DNA of 64,000 bases from Gallionellaceae bacterium (GTDB taxonomy: Bacteria > Pseudomonadota > Gammaproteobacteria > Burkholderiales > Thiobacillaceae), in contig JAQTLN010000010.1 of assembly GCA_028714875.1 (NCBI GenBank), forward strand, positions 62,001 to 126,000. Reading direction: 5' to 3'. A program made the position numbers and the translations under genes. The notes under the pieces are model-generated. The model searched no databases. It was given only the letters and a program-made list of their open reading frames with translations, and was not told the DNA's origin. Positions 33,694 to 42,795 of the stretch are shown in pieces; positions within the stretch are counted from its first letter, which is position 1, and the number at the start of each line of letters is the position of its first letter.

Positions 33694-34554
33694 CTATATA
33701 CCAAGCTGGTTTCTTGCTATTGCTATTGCAAGGCGATTGATTGGGTGACGATTGCCGCCCGGCCGCCAGGTGTGGGCAGTGCGATTGCGGTAGCTATCGA
33801 ACTGAATGCCATGTGGCGCGGCCCAGACCTTGCCGCGTCCGAGCAATATTTTGAGCGCTTCGCTTGCCGCCACGCCGGCGCAGAGTGAGCAGGCCATCAC
33901 GGTCGACGGCCCCTTGCGGGCCGCGAGGTTGACTCGCGTTTCATCGGCCAGATAGGGGCGATGCAACAGCGCGGGCGCCAGGCCGATCAGGAAGCGCACG
34001 GCCTTTTCCATTTCCGGCTTGCCTTCGAGTTGAAAATATTCCTCGAAACTCATGCCTCCAGGCATGAAGTTGAGGAGGGCGGCACTCATGCCAAGAGGGG
34101 CGACGGTTGTTGCCGGAATGCGCTTCTCAGAACAGTAACGAAACATGTCCTCTCGCGCGCGAAAAGCAAAGAAGTCGAGCCCATCCACATAGAGGTCGAC
34201 CCCCGCCATGAATTCGTCAAGGTTCTCGGCATGGACACCTTGCGGAAAAATCTTGATGTCGCAGTCCGGGTTGATATCTCGCGCCATCCGCGCCAGTGTC
34301 TCTGCCTTGTGCTGATCCAGGCTGCTCATGGTGGCGCCAGCCTGGCGATTGAAATTGGCCAGCTCGAAGGTATCGAGATCGGCGATATGAAAATGTTGGA
34401 TGCCGAGACGCGCCAGGGTCAAAAGATGAAAACCACCGACGCCTCCCATGCCGGCGATGGCCACCCGCTTTTCTGAGAGTTGTTGCTGCTCGGCTTCGGT
34501 AACCCAGCCAATGTTCCGGGAAAATGCGGTGGCGTAATCGAAGATGGCGGTCAT
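33694..34554 (-). CDS. ThiF/MoeB/E1-like adenylyltransferase
   Basis: A 286-residue E1-like protein. The nucleotide-binding motif AGMGGVGG is near residues 34-41. ADLDTFELANFNRQ follows near 57-70 with the conserved Asp, Asn and Arg. HKAETLARMARDINPDCDI and VDGLDFFAFRAREDM supply the remaining adenylation-site residues. MACSLCAGVAASEALKIL holds the only close Cys pair. E1-like enzymes adenylate the C-terminus of a ubiquitin-like carrier or another carboxylate. No ubiquitin-like or sulfur-carrier gene is nearby. Its stop is six bases from the acyltransferase-like gene that precedes it, so the two are one transcript. Confidence 0.85.
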   Translation of the reverse strand: MTAIFDYATAFSRNIGWVTEAEQQQLSEKRVAIAGMGGVGGFHLLTLARLGIQHFHIADLDTFELANFNRQAGATMSSLDQHKAETLARMARDINPDCDIKIFPQGVHAENLDEFMAGVDLYVDGLDFFAFRAREDMFRYCSEKRIPATTVAPLGMSAALLNFMPGGMSFEEYFQLEGKPEMEKAVRFLIGLAPALLHRPYLADETRVNLAARKGPSTVMACSLCAGVAASEALKILLGRGKVWAAPHGIQFDSYRNRTAHTWRPGGNRHPINRLAIAIARNQLGI

Positions 34555-34560
34555 TGGCGA

Positions 34561-35349
34561 TTATTTGGGTTCAGCGCGTAGCAAACGGTCGGTGATGCGC
34601 GCCTCTTCCTGAGGTGGAAAAAAGTAGGGATAGAGTGTTCTGTCCTGCTTGGCGAGTTCATGTTGCCCCGCGACTTCCGCGACCTTCTTTTCCACCTCCA
34701 CCAGGTCCAGCCAGAGCAGTACCGCCGGCGCATGGACACGTGGACACATGCGCTCACTGCCGATCTCCTTGAACCCAAGCATTCTTTTGTAAAAAGCGGC
34801 GTGGGTGGGGTTGACCTCGATCACAGCATCCGAGTAGCGCCATAGTTTGCGCAGGTAAATGTATGAAACATTGAACATGGCGGCCAGGAAGCGCTTCGAG
34901 GTCAGCTTGGTGTCCAGCGCAAATTTCGTAATTTCGGCCACGGTGCACCCACGCGCGCGCAGCATGTCTATTTCGGCTTTATAGAGTTCATCCGCCATCA
35001 GCCCGTTGCCCACGTCGAAACCGAGAGTCTGTGTGCCGATGACTTGTTCTCCCTGGTAGGTCGCCAGGGTAATGCTGTCCGGGCAACTGTTCGATCCAGG
35101 GCCACCAGCGCCATGGTAGCCCACTTCGCCATAGCGTTTTTCCACGAAAAACTTGGCATCTCGTGTGCGTTCGTCATTGTGTGCCAGACGGATCTTGAAC
35201 TGATCCTCGCGGGTAACCTGACCGCTTGGTTCGGGCGCGTGTTCACCTACCTGCCCTCCTACCTCACGCAGTCGGGGAGGCGACTCAAAGGCCACGATAG
35301 TCTTCGCCCAACTCCGGCTCGCGGTCTTGAAGCGATCCATTATTCCCAT
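34561..35349 (-). CDS. GNAT-fold acyltransferase of the FeeM / exosortase-associated type
   Basis: A 262-residue protein. From residue 50 the pattern FKIRLAHNDERTRDAKFFVEKRYGEVGYH resembles the autoinducer-synthase/FeeM branch of the GNAT fold. ITLATYQGEQVIGTQTLGFD, GLMADELYKAEIDMLRARG, EITKFALD and AAFYKRMLGFKEIG complete it. These enzymes take acyl groups from acyl carrier protein and make N-acyl amino acids or homoserine lactones. A related family accompanies exosortase loci. GGGGGAG lies eight bases before the ATG at 35349. It is the first gene of a pair with the E1-like gene, which suggests joint synthesis of an acylated small molecule. Confidence 0.75.
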   Translation of the reverse strand: MGIMDRFKTASRSWAKTIVAFESPPRLREVGGQVGEHAPEPSGQVTREDQFKIRLAHNDERTRDAKFFVEKRYGEVGYHGAGGPGSNSCPDSITLATYQGEQVIGTQTLGFDVGNGLMADELYKAEIDMLRARGCTVAEITKFALDTKLTSKRFLAAMFNVSYIYLRKLWRYSDAVIEVNPTHAAFYKRMLGFKEIGSERMCPRVHAPAVLLWLDLVEVEKKVAEVAGQHELAKQDRTLYPYFFPPQEEARITDRLLRAEPK

Positions 35350-35474
35350 TGATACGGCTCCCCCATCACGGCGTTAGATGAAATGATTGTGTGCAATCGA
35401 AATATGCCTTACGGAGTATAGGGTTCAATCAATGCGGCCTCAAACAGGGGCGCACATATCGATACAATATACCT

Positions 35475-36209
35475 ATGAAGATCGAACTGCTTACTAGCGA
35501 GGACGCCGACCGTTACCTGGTGCGGCACTCCGTCGAGATCGAGCGCGTTCTGCGCGATGTGATGCAGGACAGGGCCATCGTCGCGGCCTATGGGGAGAAT
35601 GGCAAGGACTTCCTCCTGACCTCCATCGTCGCCGTCGAGCCCAAGGAGAACGCCATTTATCTGGGTTATGGTCCGGACGAGAGAATGAACGCCCAACTCC
35701 TGGAAGCGCACAACGCCACCTTCGCCACCACGCACAACCAGGTACGTGTGCAGTTTTCCTGCAAGCGCATCGAGCGTGTCACCTATGGTCACGAGCCGGC
35801 ATTCCGAGTCGCGATGCCAACTGAACTGCTGCGCTTGCAGCGGCGCGAGTATTACCGGCTGGTCACTTCCGTGGTCAACCCGGTTAAATGCATGATCAAT
35901 ACCGAGGCCGGTATGCTGGAAGCGCTGGTGGTGGACATCAGCATAGGCGGGGTGGGCATCCTGGCCTACCAGGAAAGCGGTGAGCTGACCGCGGGTGAGA
36001 CCTATCACGGTTGTCGGATTTCCCTGCCGGGTTCCGGCGAGTTCGCGTTGAGCCTCGCCGTGTGCACCACTTTTGAAATCACGTTGAAGAATGGTCGCCA
36101 CACCCACCGCGCGGGTTGCCAGTTCATCGATTTGCCGCCCAGCGTGGAAACCGAGATCCAGCGCTACATCATCCGCGTCGATCGTGAGCGCCGGACACGT
36201 TATATCTAA
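35475..36209 (+). CDS. YcgR-like c-di-GMP-binding flagellar brake protein
   Basis: A 244-residue protein with an N-terminal YcgR domain (residues 1-110) and a C-terminal PilZ domain. The c-di-GMP contacts RREYYR near residues 120-125 and DISIGGVG near 155-162 are present. Such proteins slow flagellar rotation or change surface behaviour when c-di-GMP is high. The frame is open upstream to 35391, but the ATG at 35475 matches the usual family start. It is divergent from the acyltransferase-like gene and convergent with hemB, 11 bases away. The diguanylate cyclase at 45351 could supply its ligand. Confidence 0.9.
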   Translation: MKIELLTSEDADRYLVRHSVEIERVLRDVMQDRAIVAAYGENGKDFLLTSIVAVEPKENAIYLGYGPDERMNAQLLEAHNATFATTHNQVRVQFSCKRIERVTYGHEPAFRVAMPTELLRLQRREYYRLVTSVVNPVKCMINTEAGMLEALVVDISIGGVGILAYQESGELTAGETYHGCRISLPGSGEFALSLAVCTTFEITLKNGRHTHRAGCQFIDLPPSVETEIQRYIIRVDRERRTRYI

Positions 36210-36220
36210 TCAGCCTGGTT

Positions 36221-37288
<1,068 letters not shown>

Positions 37289-37309
37289 TCACCTTGTTGG
37301 CTTAATACA

Positions 37310-37329
37310 AAAGACGAATCGTTTCGTCT
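37310..37329 (-). terminator. Intrinsic terminator downstream of yihA
   Basis: On the minus strand AGACGAAACGATTCGTCT forms a short stem followed by TTT. It lies about 40 bases after the yihA stop and before hemB. Confidence 0.6.
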
Positions 37330-37367
37330 CCCGCTTTTCCTCCCTGAGCGGGTGCCTTGATGCAATA

Positions 37368-38006
37368 TCAAGGCGAACTTTCCCCGGTCTCTTCCTCTTC
37401 CCCTTGGGCCGGGGCTTTTTTTGTCACCCCCAGCCAGCCGCGCACCACCGCTTCCGCCTCTTCGACACCGACACGTTTGGGGCTGGAGAATAATTGCACC
37501 GTGGCATTGAAACCGGCTTCGAGCAGGTCCGCGCTCACCTGACGCAGGACCGGCAAGGCCTGGCTGCGTGACAGCTTGTCGCTCTTCGAGAGCAACACGT
37601 GCACTGGCCGACCGGAGGGGCGAAACCAGTCCAGCAGGGAACGATCCAGGTCCGTGAGCGGGTGGCGGATGTCCATGATCAGGATCAGACCGGCCAGTTG
37701 CGGGCGACGACCGAGATAACCCCCGATCAACGCCTGCCAGACGTGTTTCTGATCCTTGGGTGCGCGCGCATAACCGTAGCCGGGCAGATCGACCAGATAG
37801 CGACTTTCTTCCACACGGAAAAAGTTGAGATGTTGCGTGCGTCCCGGCATCTTGCTCACGAAGGCAAGTCGCTTGTGGTTACACAAGGTATTGATGGCGC
37901 TGGATTTTCCGGCGTTGGAGCGCCCCGCGAAGGCAACTTCGGCAAAGCTGTCGGCGGGGAGTTCGCGCAATTGCGCGATAGTCGTAAAGAAGGCGGCGTT
38001 GAGCAT
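37368..38006 (-). CDS. yihA: Ribosome biogenesis GTPase YihA/YsxC (EngB)
   Basis: A 212-residue GTPase with G1 GRSNAGKSS near residue 30, G3 DLPGYG near 75, and G4 LLSKSDK near 140. It has the family's KMPGRTQHLNFF switch segment. EngB-type GTPases assist late large-subunit ribosome assembly. The start at MLNAAFFTTIAQLREL (38006) is the usual family start, although no strong ribosome binding site is visible; an upstream in-frame ATG at 38060 is possible. The acidic C-terminal tail GEEEETGESSP is a local feature. It is divergent from cytochrome c4. Confidence 0.95.
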   Translation of the reverse strand: MLNAAFFTTIAQLRELPADSFAEVAFAGRSNAGKSSAINTLCNHKRLAFVSKMPGRTQHLNFFRVEESRYLVDLPGYGYARAPKDQKHVWQALIGGYLGRRPQLAGLILIMDIRHPLTDLDRSLLDWFRPSGRPVHVLLSKSDKLSRSQALPVLRQVSADLLEAGFNATVQLFSSPKRVGVEEAEAVVRGWLGVTKKAPAQGEEEETGESSP

Positions 38007-38127
38007 GGCAGTATGTGGTGGCCCGATAGTGGCCCGGTAACCCGCTCGAAAGGCTGGCATGATAGCAAACAGGCCGCTAAAATGCCGCGATTTCCCAGCC
38101 GTCAACCCGTATTCAGGAGCCTCAACC

Positions 38128-38766
38128 ATGAAACTTCACGCGCTTGTCACCGGCTTGCTGTTTGCCGCTACGTTTGGAGCCAATAGCTGGGCCAATACGC
38201 CCGCGCCGGCCCCTACCGCCAAAGGCGATGCCGCCAAGGCGCAGAAGATCGTCAATGATGTCTGTGCCGCCTGCCACACCTCCGACGGCAACAGCACCAA
38301 CCCCTCCTATCCTGCTTTGGCGGGTCAGTCCTACGAGTACATCGCCAAGCAATTGCACGAATTCAAGACCGGCGCGCGCAAGAACGCCATCATGGCGCCC
38401 AATGTCGCCCATCTTTCCGAAGACGACATGCTCAACCTGGCCGCCTACTTCAGCGCCCAGCAGCCCAAGCCGCGCCAGGCCAAGGACGCCAGCCTGATCG
38501 CCGCGGGCCAGAAGATCTACAAGGGCGGCAATGCCGGCAGCGGCGTTCCCGCCTGTGCTTCCTGCCATGGCCCCAGCGGCGCCGGCATCCCGGTCCAGTT
38601 CCCGCGTCTGGCCGGCCAGCATTCCAAGTATGTGCTGTCCCAGCTCAAGAACTTCCGCAGCGGTGACCGCAGCAACGATGGCGGCAAGATGATGCAGGTC
38701 ATCGCCAAGAAGCTGACCGATCAGGAAATGAAAACCGTGGCCGAATACGTCAACGGCCTGCGCTGA
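38128..38766 (+). CDS. Diheme cytochrome c4
   Basis: A 212-residue exported cytochrome. The signal peptide MKLHALVTGLLFAATFGANSWA is followed by two similar domains, each with one haem: CAACH near residue 48 and CASCH near 142. Distal methionines are likely in APNVAHLSEDDM (preceded by NAIMAP) and in GGKMMQVI. Cytochromes c4 carry electrons in the periplasm to terminal oxidases or denitrification enzymes. AGGAG lies nine bases before the ATG. It has its own terminator. It is divergent from yihA, an arrangement common in betaproteobacteria. Confidence 0.93.
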   Translation: MKLHALVTGLLFAATFGANSWANTPAPAPTAKGDAAKAQKIVNDVCAACHTSDGNSTNPSYPALAGQSYEYIAKQLHEFKTGARKNAIMAPNVAHLSEDDMLNLAAYFSAQQPKPRQAKDASLIAAGQKIYKGGNAGSGVPACASCHGPSGAGIPVQFPRLAGQHSKYVLSQLKNFRSGDRSNDGGKMMQVIAKKLTDQEMKTVAEYVNGLR

Positions 38767-38784
38767 TACTTATCTTCCCTGACG

Positions 38785-38811
38785 ACGGCCCGCCTCGCGC
38801 GGGCCGTTTTC
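38785..38811 (+). terminator. Intrinsic terminator after cytochrome c4
   Basis: The stem ACGGCCCGC/GCGGGCCGT followed by TTTC ends about four bases before the rep start. Confidence 0.85.
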
Positions 38812-38815
38812 ATTT

Positions 38816-40816
38816 ATGACCGCCCCCAACCTCTCCGACCTCAACCCGCAACAGCGCGAAGCCGTTAAATATCTCGACGGCCCCTTGCTGGTGCTGGCCG
38901 GCGCCGGTTCCGGCAAGACTCGGGTCATCACCCGCAAGATCGCCTATCTCGTCACCGAGTGCGGCATCGACGCCCGTCATATCGCCGCCATCACCTTCAC
39001 CAACAAGGCGGCGCGGGAAATGCGCGAACGGGTGGGCGAACTGCTCCCCGGAAAGCAGGGCAAGGGACTCACAGTTTCCACCTTCCACTCACTCGGCCTG
39101 CAAATCCTGCGCCATGAAGCGCGTCGCATCGGCTACAAGCCGCGCTTCTCGGTGCTCGATGCCGCCGACGCGCAGCAGATCCTCTCCGACATCCTGAAAA
39201 CCACCGACAAGAGTAGCCTGCGCCAGGCGGCCGCCGTGGTGTCCAACTGGAAGAACGCCCTGCTACCGCCCGGCGCCGCGCTAAAAGCCGCCGGCGATGA
39301 AGTCGAGCGCCAATACGCCGCCGCCTACCAGGCCTATCAGGACACCTTGCGCGCCTATCAGGCGATGGATTTCGACGATCTCATCCGCCTGCCGGTGCAA
39401 CTATTCCAGGAACATCCCGAGGCGCTTTCCACCTGGCAAGGCCGCCTGCGCTACCTGCTGGTGGACGAGTACCAGGACACCAACGGCGCCCAGTACGCCA
39501 TGATGAAGTTGCTCGCCGGCCCCGCTGGCCGTTTCACGGCGGTGGGCGATGACGACCAGGCCATCTATGCCTGGCGCGGCGCCGACGTGGAAAACCTGCG
39601 TCGTCTCGGGCAGGACTATCCCGCCCTGAAAATCATTCCGCTTACGCAGAACTACCGCTCCAGCCAGCGCATTTTGGCCGCCGCCAACAGTGTCATCCGC
39701 AACAACCCGCGCCTCCACGAAAAGAACCTGTGGAGCGAACACGGCCTGGGCGACCACATCGAACTGGTGCAATGTCGCGATGATCGCCACGAAGCGGAGA
39801 CTGTCGCCTTGCGTATTTCCGCGCACAAGTTCGAATACCGCACCCGCTTCGCCGATTACGCCATCCTCTATCGCGGCAACCACCAGGCCCGCTTGTTCGA
39901 GGAGGCATTACGTGAAGCCAAGATTCCCTATGTGCTCTCCGGCGGGCAATCGTTCTTCGACAAGGCCGAGATCAAGGATCTTTCCGCCTACATGCGCCTG
40001 ATCGCCAACCCGGACGACGACCCCGCCTTCATCCGCGCGGCCACCACGCCCAAGCGTGGTGTCGGTGTGGCAACCCTGGAAAAACTTGGCGACCATGCCG
40101 GACAACGCCACATCAGCCTGTTCACGGCCGCTTTCGAGTCGGGATTCCAGGCCCATTTGCCACCCCGGCAACTGGAACCTTTGCTGACCTTCTGCGACTT
40201 CATCAGCCGCATCGCCGAACGCGCGGAAAAGGAGGCGGCCGGCAAACTGCTGGAAGAACTGCTTGCCGCGATTCACTACGAGGAATGGCTGTACGACTCG
40301 GAAGACGAGCGCGCCGCTCGCGCCAAGTGGGCGAACGTGCGTGAATTCGTCGACTGGCTGACCAGCAAAGGTGAAGAAGACGGCAAGACGCTGATCGAAC
40401 TCACCCAGACCATCACCCTGATGAACCTCCTGGAAGGGCGCAAGGACGAAGCGCCCGATGCGGTCCGCCTCTCCACCCTGCACGCAGCCAAGGGTCTGGA
40501 ATATCCCCACGTCTACCTGGTTGGCGTGGAAGAGGAAATCCTGCCGCATCGGGAATGCCTGGAAGGGCCGCGCCTGGAAGAAGAGCGCCGCCTGATGTAC
40601 GTCGGCATCACCCGCGCGCGCCGCGGCCTGGTCATCACCTGGTGCGGCAAACGCAAACGCGGCGGCGAAATGGTGGTGTGTGAGCCATCGCGCTTCTTGA
40701 GTGAAATCGACCAGAACGAAATCAAACGCGCCGGCGCTCCGCAAACGGCCGGTGGAGATGTCAGAGAAGAAGGGCGGCGCCGGCTATCCGCGCTGAAAGC
40801 CATGCTGGGAAAATAA
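38816..40816 (+). CDS. rep: ATP-dependent DNA helicase Rep
   Basis: A 666-residue superfamily 1 helicase. All motifs are visible: Q and motif I LAGAGSGKTRV near residue 30, Ia TFTNKAAREM, II LLVDEYQDTN, III GDDDQAIYAWRGA, IV LTQNYRS, V LSTLHAAKGLEYPHVYLVG and VI RRLMYVGITRAR. Length and the start LSDLNPQQREAVKYLDGPLLVLAGAG are those of Rep rather than UvrD or PcrA. It unwinds DNA 3'-5' and helps replication forks pass proteins. The ATG follows the cytochrome c4 terminator directly, with no strong ribosome binding site. Confidence 0.94.
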   Translation: MTAPNLSDLNPQQREAVKYLDGPLLVLAGAGSGKTRVITRKIAYLVTECGIDARHIAAITFTNKAAREMRERVGELLPGKQGKGLTVSTFHSLGLQILRHEARRIGYKPRFSVLDAADAQQILSDILKTTDKSSLRQAAAVVSNWKNALLPPGAALKAAGDEVERQYAAAYQAYQDTLRAYQAMDFDDLIRLPVQLFQEHPEALSTWQGRLRYLLVDEYQDTNGAQYAMMKLLAGPAGRFTAVGDDDQAIYAWRGADVENLRRLGQDYPALKIIPLTQNYRSSQRILAAANSVIRNNPRLHEKNLWSEHGLGDHIELVQCRDDRHEAETVALRISAHKFEYRTRFADYAILYRGNHQARLFEEALREAKIPYVLSGGQSFFDKAEIKDLSAYMRLIANPDDDPAFIRAATTPKRGVGVATLEKLGDHAGQRHISLFTAAFESGFQAHLPPRQLEPLLTFCDFISRIAERAEKEAAGKLLEELLAAIHYEEWLYDSEDERAARAKWANVREFVDWLTSKGEEDGKTLIELTQTITLMNLLEGRKDEAPDAVRLSTLHAAKGLEYPHVYLVGVEEEILPHRECLEGPRLEEERRLMYVGITRARRGLVITWCGKRKRGGEMVVCEPSRFLSEIDQNEIKRAGAPQTAGGDVREEGRRRLSALKAMLGK

Positions 40817-40853
40817 AAAACGCGGCAAGGGGCAAACCCCCTGCCGCGTTTTT
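40815..40853 (+). terminator. Strong terminator after rep (probably bidirectional)
   Basis: The stem AACGCGGCAAGGGG / CCCCCTGCCGCGTT is flanked by an A-run and a T-run, between the convergent rep and cytochrome genes. Confidence 0.92.
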
Positions 40854-40871
40854 CACGCGTGCCGGAAAAGC

Positions 40872-41678
40872 TTACTTCGCGGCGGCTTTGGCCGGCGCGC
40901 TCGGGGCAGCGGCGGCCTTCGCCTCGGCCACCATGTAATCCACCGCCACCTTGGCGTCGGCATCCGACAGTTTCTCGTTGCCGCCCTTGGCCGGGCCACC
41001 GAAGCTGCCCTTGATCGCCGCGTTATACAGGTACGCCTTGCCTTCCTTGAGCAGCGGTGCCCAAGCCTTGGCATCGTTCAGCTTTTGCGCGCCGGTCACG
41101 CCCGTGTCATGGCAGGAAGCGCAGTTGTCGGCATAAACCACCTTACCGCGTGCCAGATCAGCGGCGCTGGGCTCGGGTTCTTTCTTCAGGACCGGCTGGA
41201 AATTCGCCCCGGCGGCATTGGTCATGTGCACGATAGCGCGCGCCACTTCAAGATCGGATAGATCGGGGTCGCCACCACGCGCCGGCATCTTGTTGAAACC
41301 ATTGGTCGCATGGCTGAGCAGTGTTTCATAACCTTGAGCGATCCGCTTGCCCCAGGCCGCCTTCTCCTTGAACTTGGGTGAACCCAGTGCGCCGGATTCA
41401 TGGCAGCCGGAGCAAACCTCGGCATAAACCGCCTCGCCGGTGCGTTCGATGTGCGGCGCGTTAGGGTCGACCGCCACGGAAACACCGAAAGACTGAATAC
41501 GCTCGCGCACCGCCTTGTCAGCCATGGGAGCGGCATCAGGAGCCCCCAATCCGGCCCGCACCCCCAATACAAGCATCACGATAAGAAAAATCGTCAAGCC
41601 CGGCGCGAACAAGCCGCCCAGCGTAGCCAGCAGAAAATCCTTAGGCGTGGTTTTGGTCATTTCGATGTGATCGGACAT
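40872..41678 (-). CDS. Membrane-anchored diheme cytochrome c5-type protein
   Basis: A 268-residue protein. A single membrane anchor (GGLFAPGLTIFLIVMLVLGVRAGL, residues 20-43) is followed by two c5-like domains with CSGCH near 89 and CASCH near 189. Likely Met ligands lie in NKMPARGG and in the second domain near FGGPAKGG, where no obvious Met is seen. The Ala/Pro/Lys-rich tail is low complexity. It should pass electrons at the outer face of the inner membrane, possibly for the sulfur-oxidising chain. It is preceded on the minus strand by about 185 bases shared with the tRNA gene's upstream region. Confidence 0.88.
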   Translation of the reverse strand: MSDHIEMTKTTPKDFLLATLGGLFAPGLTIFLIVMLVLGVRAGLGAPDAAPMADKAVRERIQSFGVSVAVDPNAPHIERTGEAVYAEVCSGCHESGALGSPKFKEKAAWGKRIAQGYETLLSHATNGFNKMPARGGDPDLSDLEVARAIVHMTNAAGANFQPVLKKEPEPSAADLARGKVVYADNCASCHDTGVTGAQKLNDAKAWAPLLKEGKAYLYNAAIKGSFGGPAKGGNEKLSDADAKVAVDYMVAEAKAAAAPSAPAKAAAK

Positions 41679-41864
41679 GGCGAACTCTCGGCCTGTTCAA
41701 GTTGGGAAACCGCGCGATTATAGGTGCAACGCCCTGCCGACTGAAAGGTTGCTGTGCTATCCTGCGCGGCCATTGCTTCACCGGAAAGATGCAGCCCCGC
41801 GAAATCGGTCGCATCGGCCCCGTGAAGACAACTGACCTCTGGTCTCCAAGCAGTTCAAGACAAC

Positions 41865-41941
41865 GCGGTCGTAGCTCAGATGGATAGAGTATCGGCCTCC
41901 GAAGCCGAGGGTCGTGGGTTCGAGTCCCGCCGACCGCGCCA
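41865..41941 (+). tRNA. tRNA-Arg (anticodon CCG)
   Basis: A complete cloverleaf of 77 nt: acceptor GCGGTCG/CGACCGC, D-arm with AGCTCAGATGGATAGAGT, anticodon stem TCGGC/GCCGA with loop CTCCGAA (anticodon CCG, reading CGG), T-arm GTGGGTTCGAGTCCCGC, discriminator G and encoded CCA. Confidence 0.97.
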
Positions 41942-42795
41942 AACATCCCTTAGTAACCTACTGTTTTAACAGCGGGTTTCTGAGTAGGCCATCAACACAT
42001 CACTTCCTGCCAGTCATCCCCGCTTAGGTTTCAGGGTGACTCACGGGTGGCCTTGAGTGCCCTCGATGAAATGTTCCGGATGTTCTCCGGTAGGCCATCG
42101 AGACACTCAAGGATCGCCCTTGCGGTATCGATGGTCAGGCCACCTTCCTTGCCTTCCCTTGAAAGCCTTGCCAACGGTTTCATCTCTCCAACCTGTCCCA
42201 GCCACAGGCTGCCAGGGAAAGTCTCATGGAGTGTTTTGGCATCCTCGTGTCCCACCGTGAGAACACCTTCCGGTCAGTGGTTGGAATGGCCTTCCTGATG
42301 GAACTACGCCCAACTGCTTGGTAGATCGTGTGGATGCGGTAAGCCAGCAAAGTCTGACTCATGGTCAACCCCGTCCTTTCCTTGATCCACGTGGCCTGTT
42401 GAGGAACAGGGTTGGTGACAGCCAGCGCAGCCACGTTGTCGCAGTCCTGGAACTCGTTCAGCCCATGGCTCAGCGTAGGAATCTTGACCGCATTCCCAGG
42501 CAAGGAAGGGGAGCCGGCGTCGTACCCATAACGACTTCAAACATAATCGGGCCGGAGCAATAGCATCGCTCCGTGCGCCAGCGTACCTATCGAGCGAACC
42601 TATTTCGAGCGCTGCCTGTGTGTGCCAGCGTACAGATAGCCTTCGGAAAGGCGGTGATGATCAGGCACCTACTTGGAATAGACGTAATGTCTATTCCGGC
42701 TGTGGCGCCTGATCTTCTGTTGTCGGCCCCGCCAGCGCCGTCCCCGCCAGCGCCGTCCCCTCCGGATCATCGCCCCCTTTTTTTGGAACTCAACC
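41942..42795. other. Non-coding or decayed region after tRNA-Arg
   Basis: No intact recognisable gene is present. On the minus strand, open stretches at about 42180-42503 and 42031-42255 overlap in two frames (for example KERTGLTMSQTLLAYRIHTI and, in the other frame, GLTIDTARAILECLDGLPEN). They could be one frameshifted gene remnant of unknown family. No integrase or copy of the tRNA end was found. A 15-bp repeat CCCCGCCAGCGCCGT occurs twice at about 42727-42757, just before the histidine kinase gene. Confidence 0.4.

Noticed and set aside
41865-42795. Prophage or integrative element attached at tRNA-Arg
   Set aside because: No integrase, no repeat of the tRNA end and no phage structural genes are visible; only unexplained decayed frames remain.
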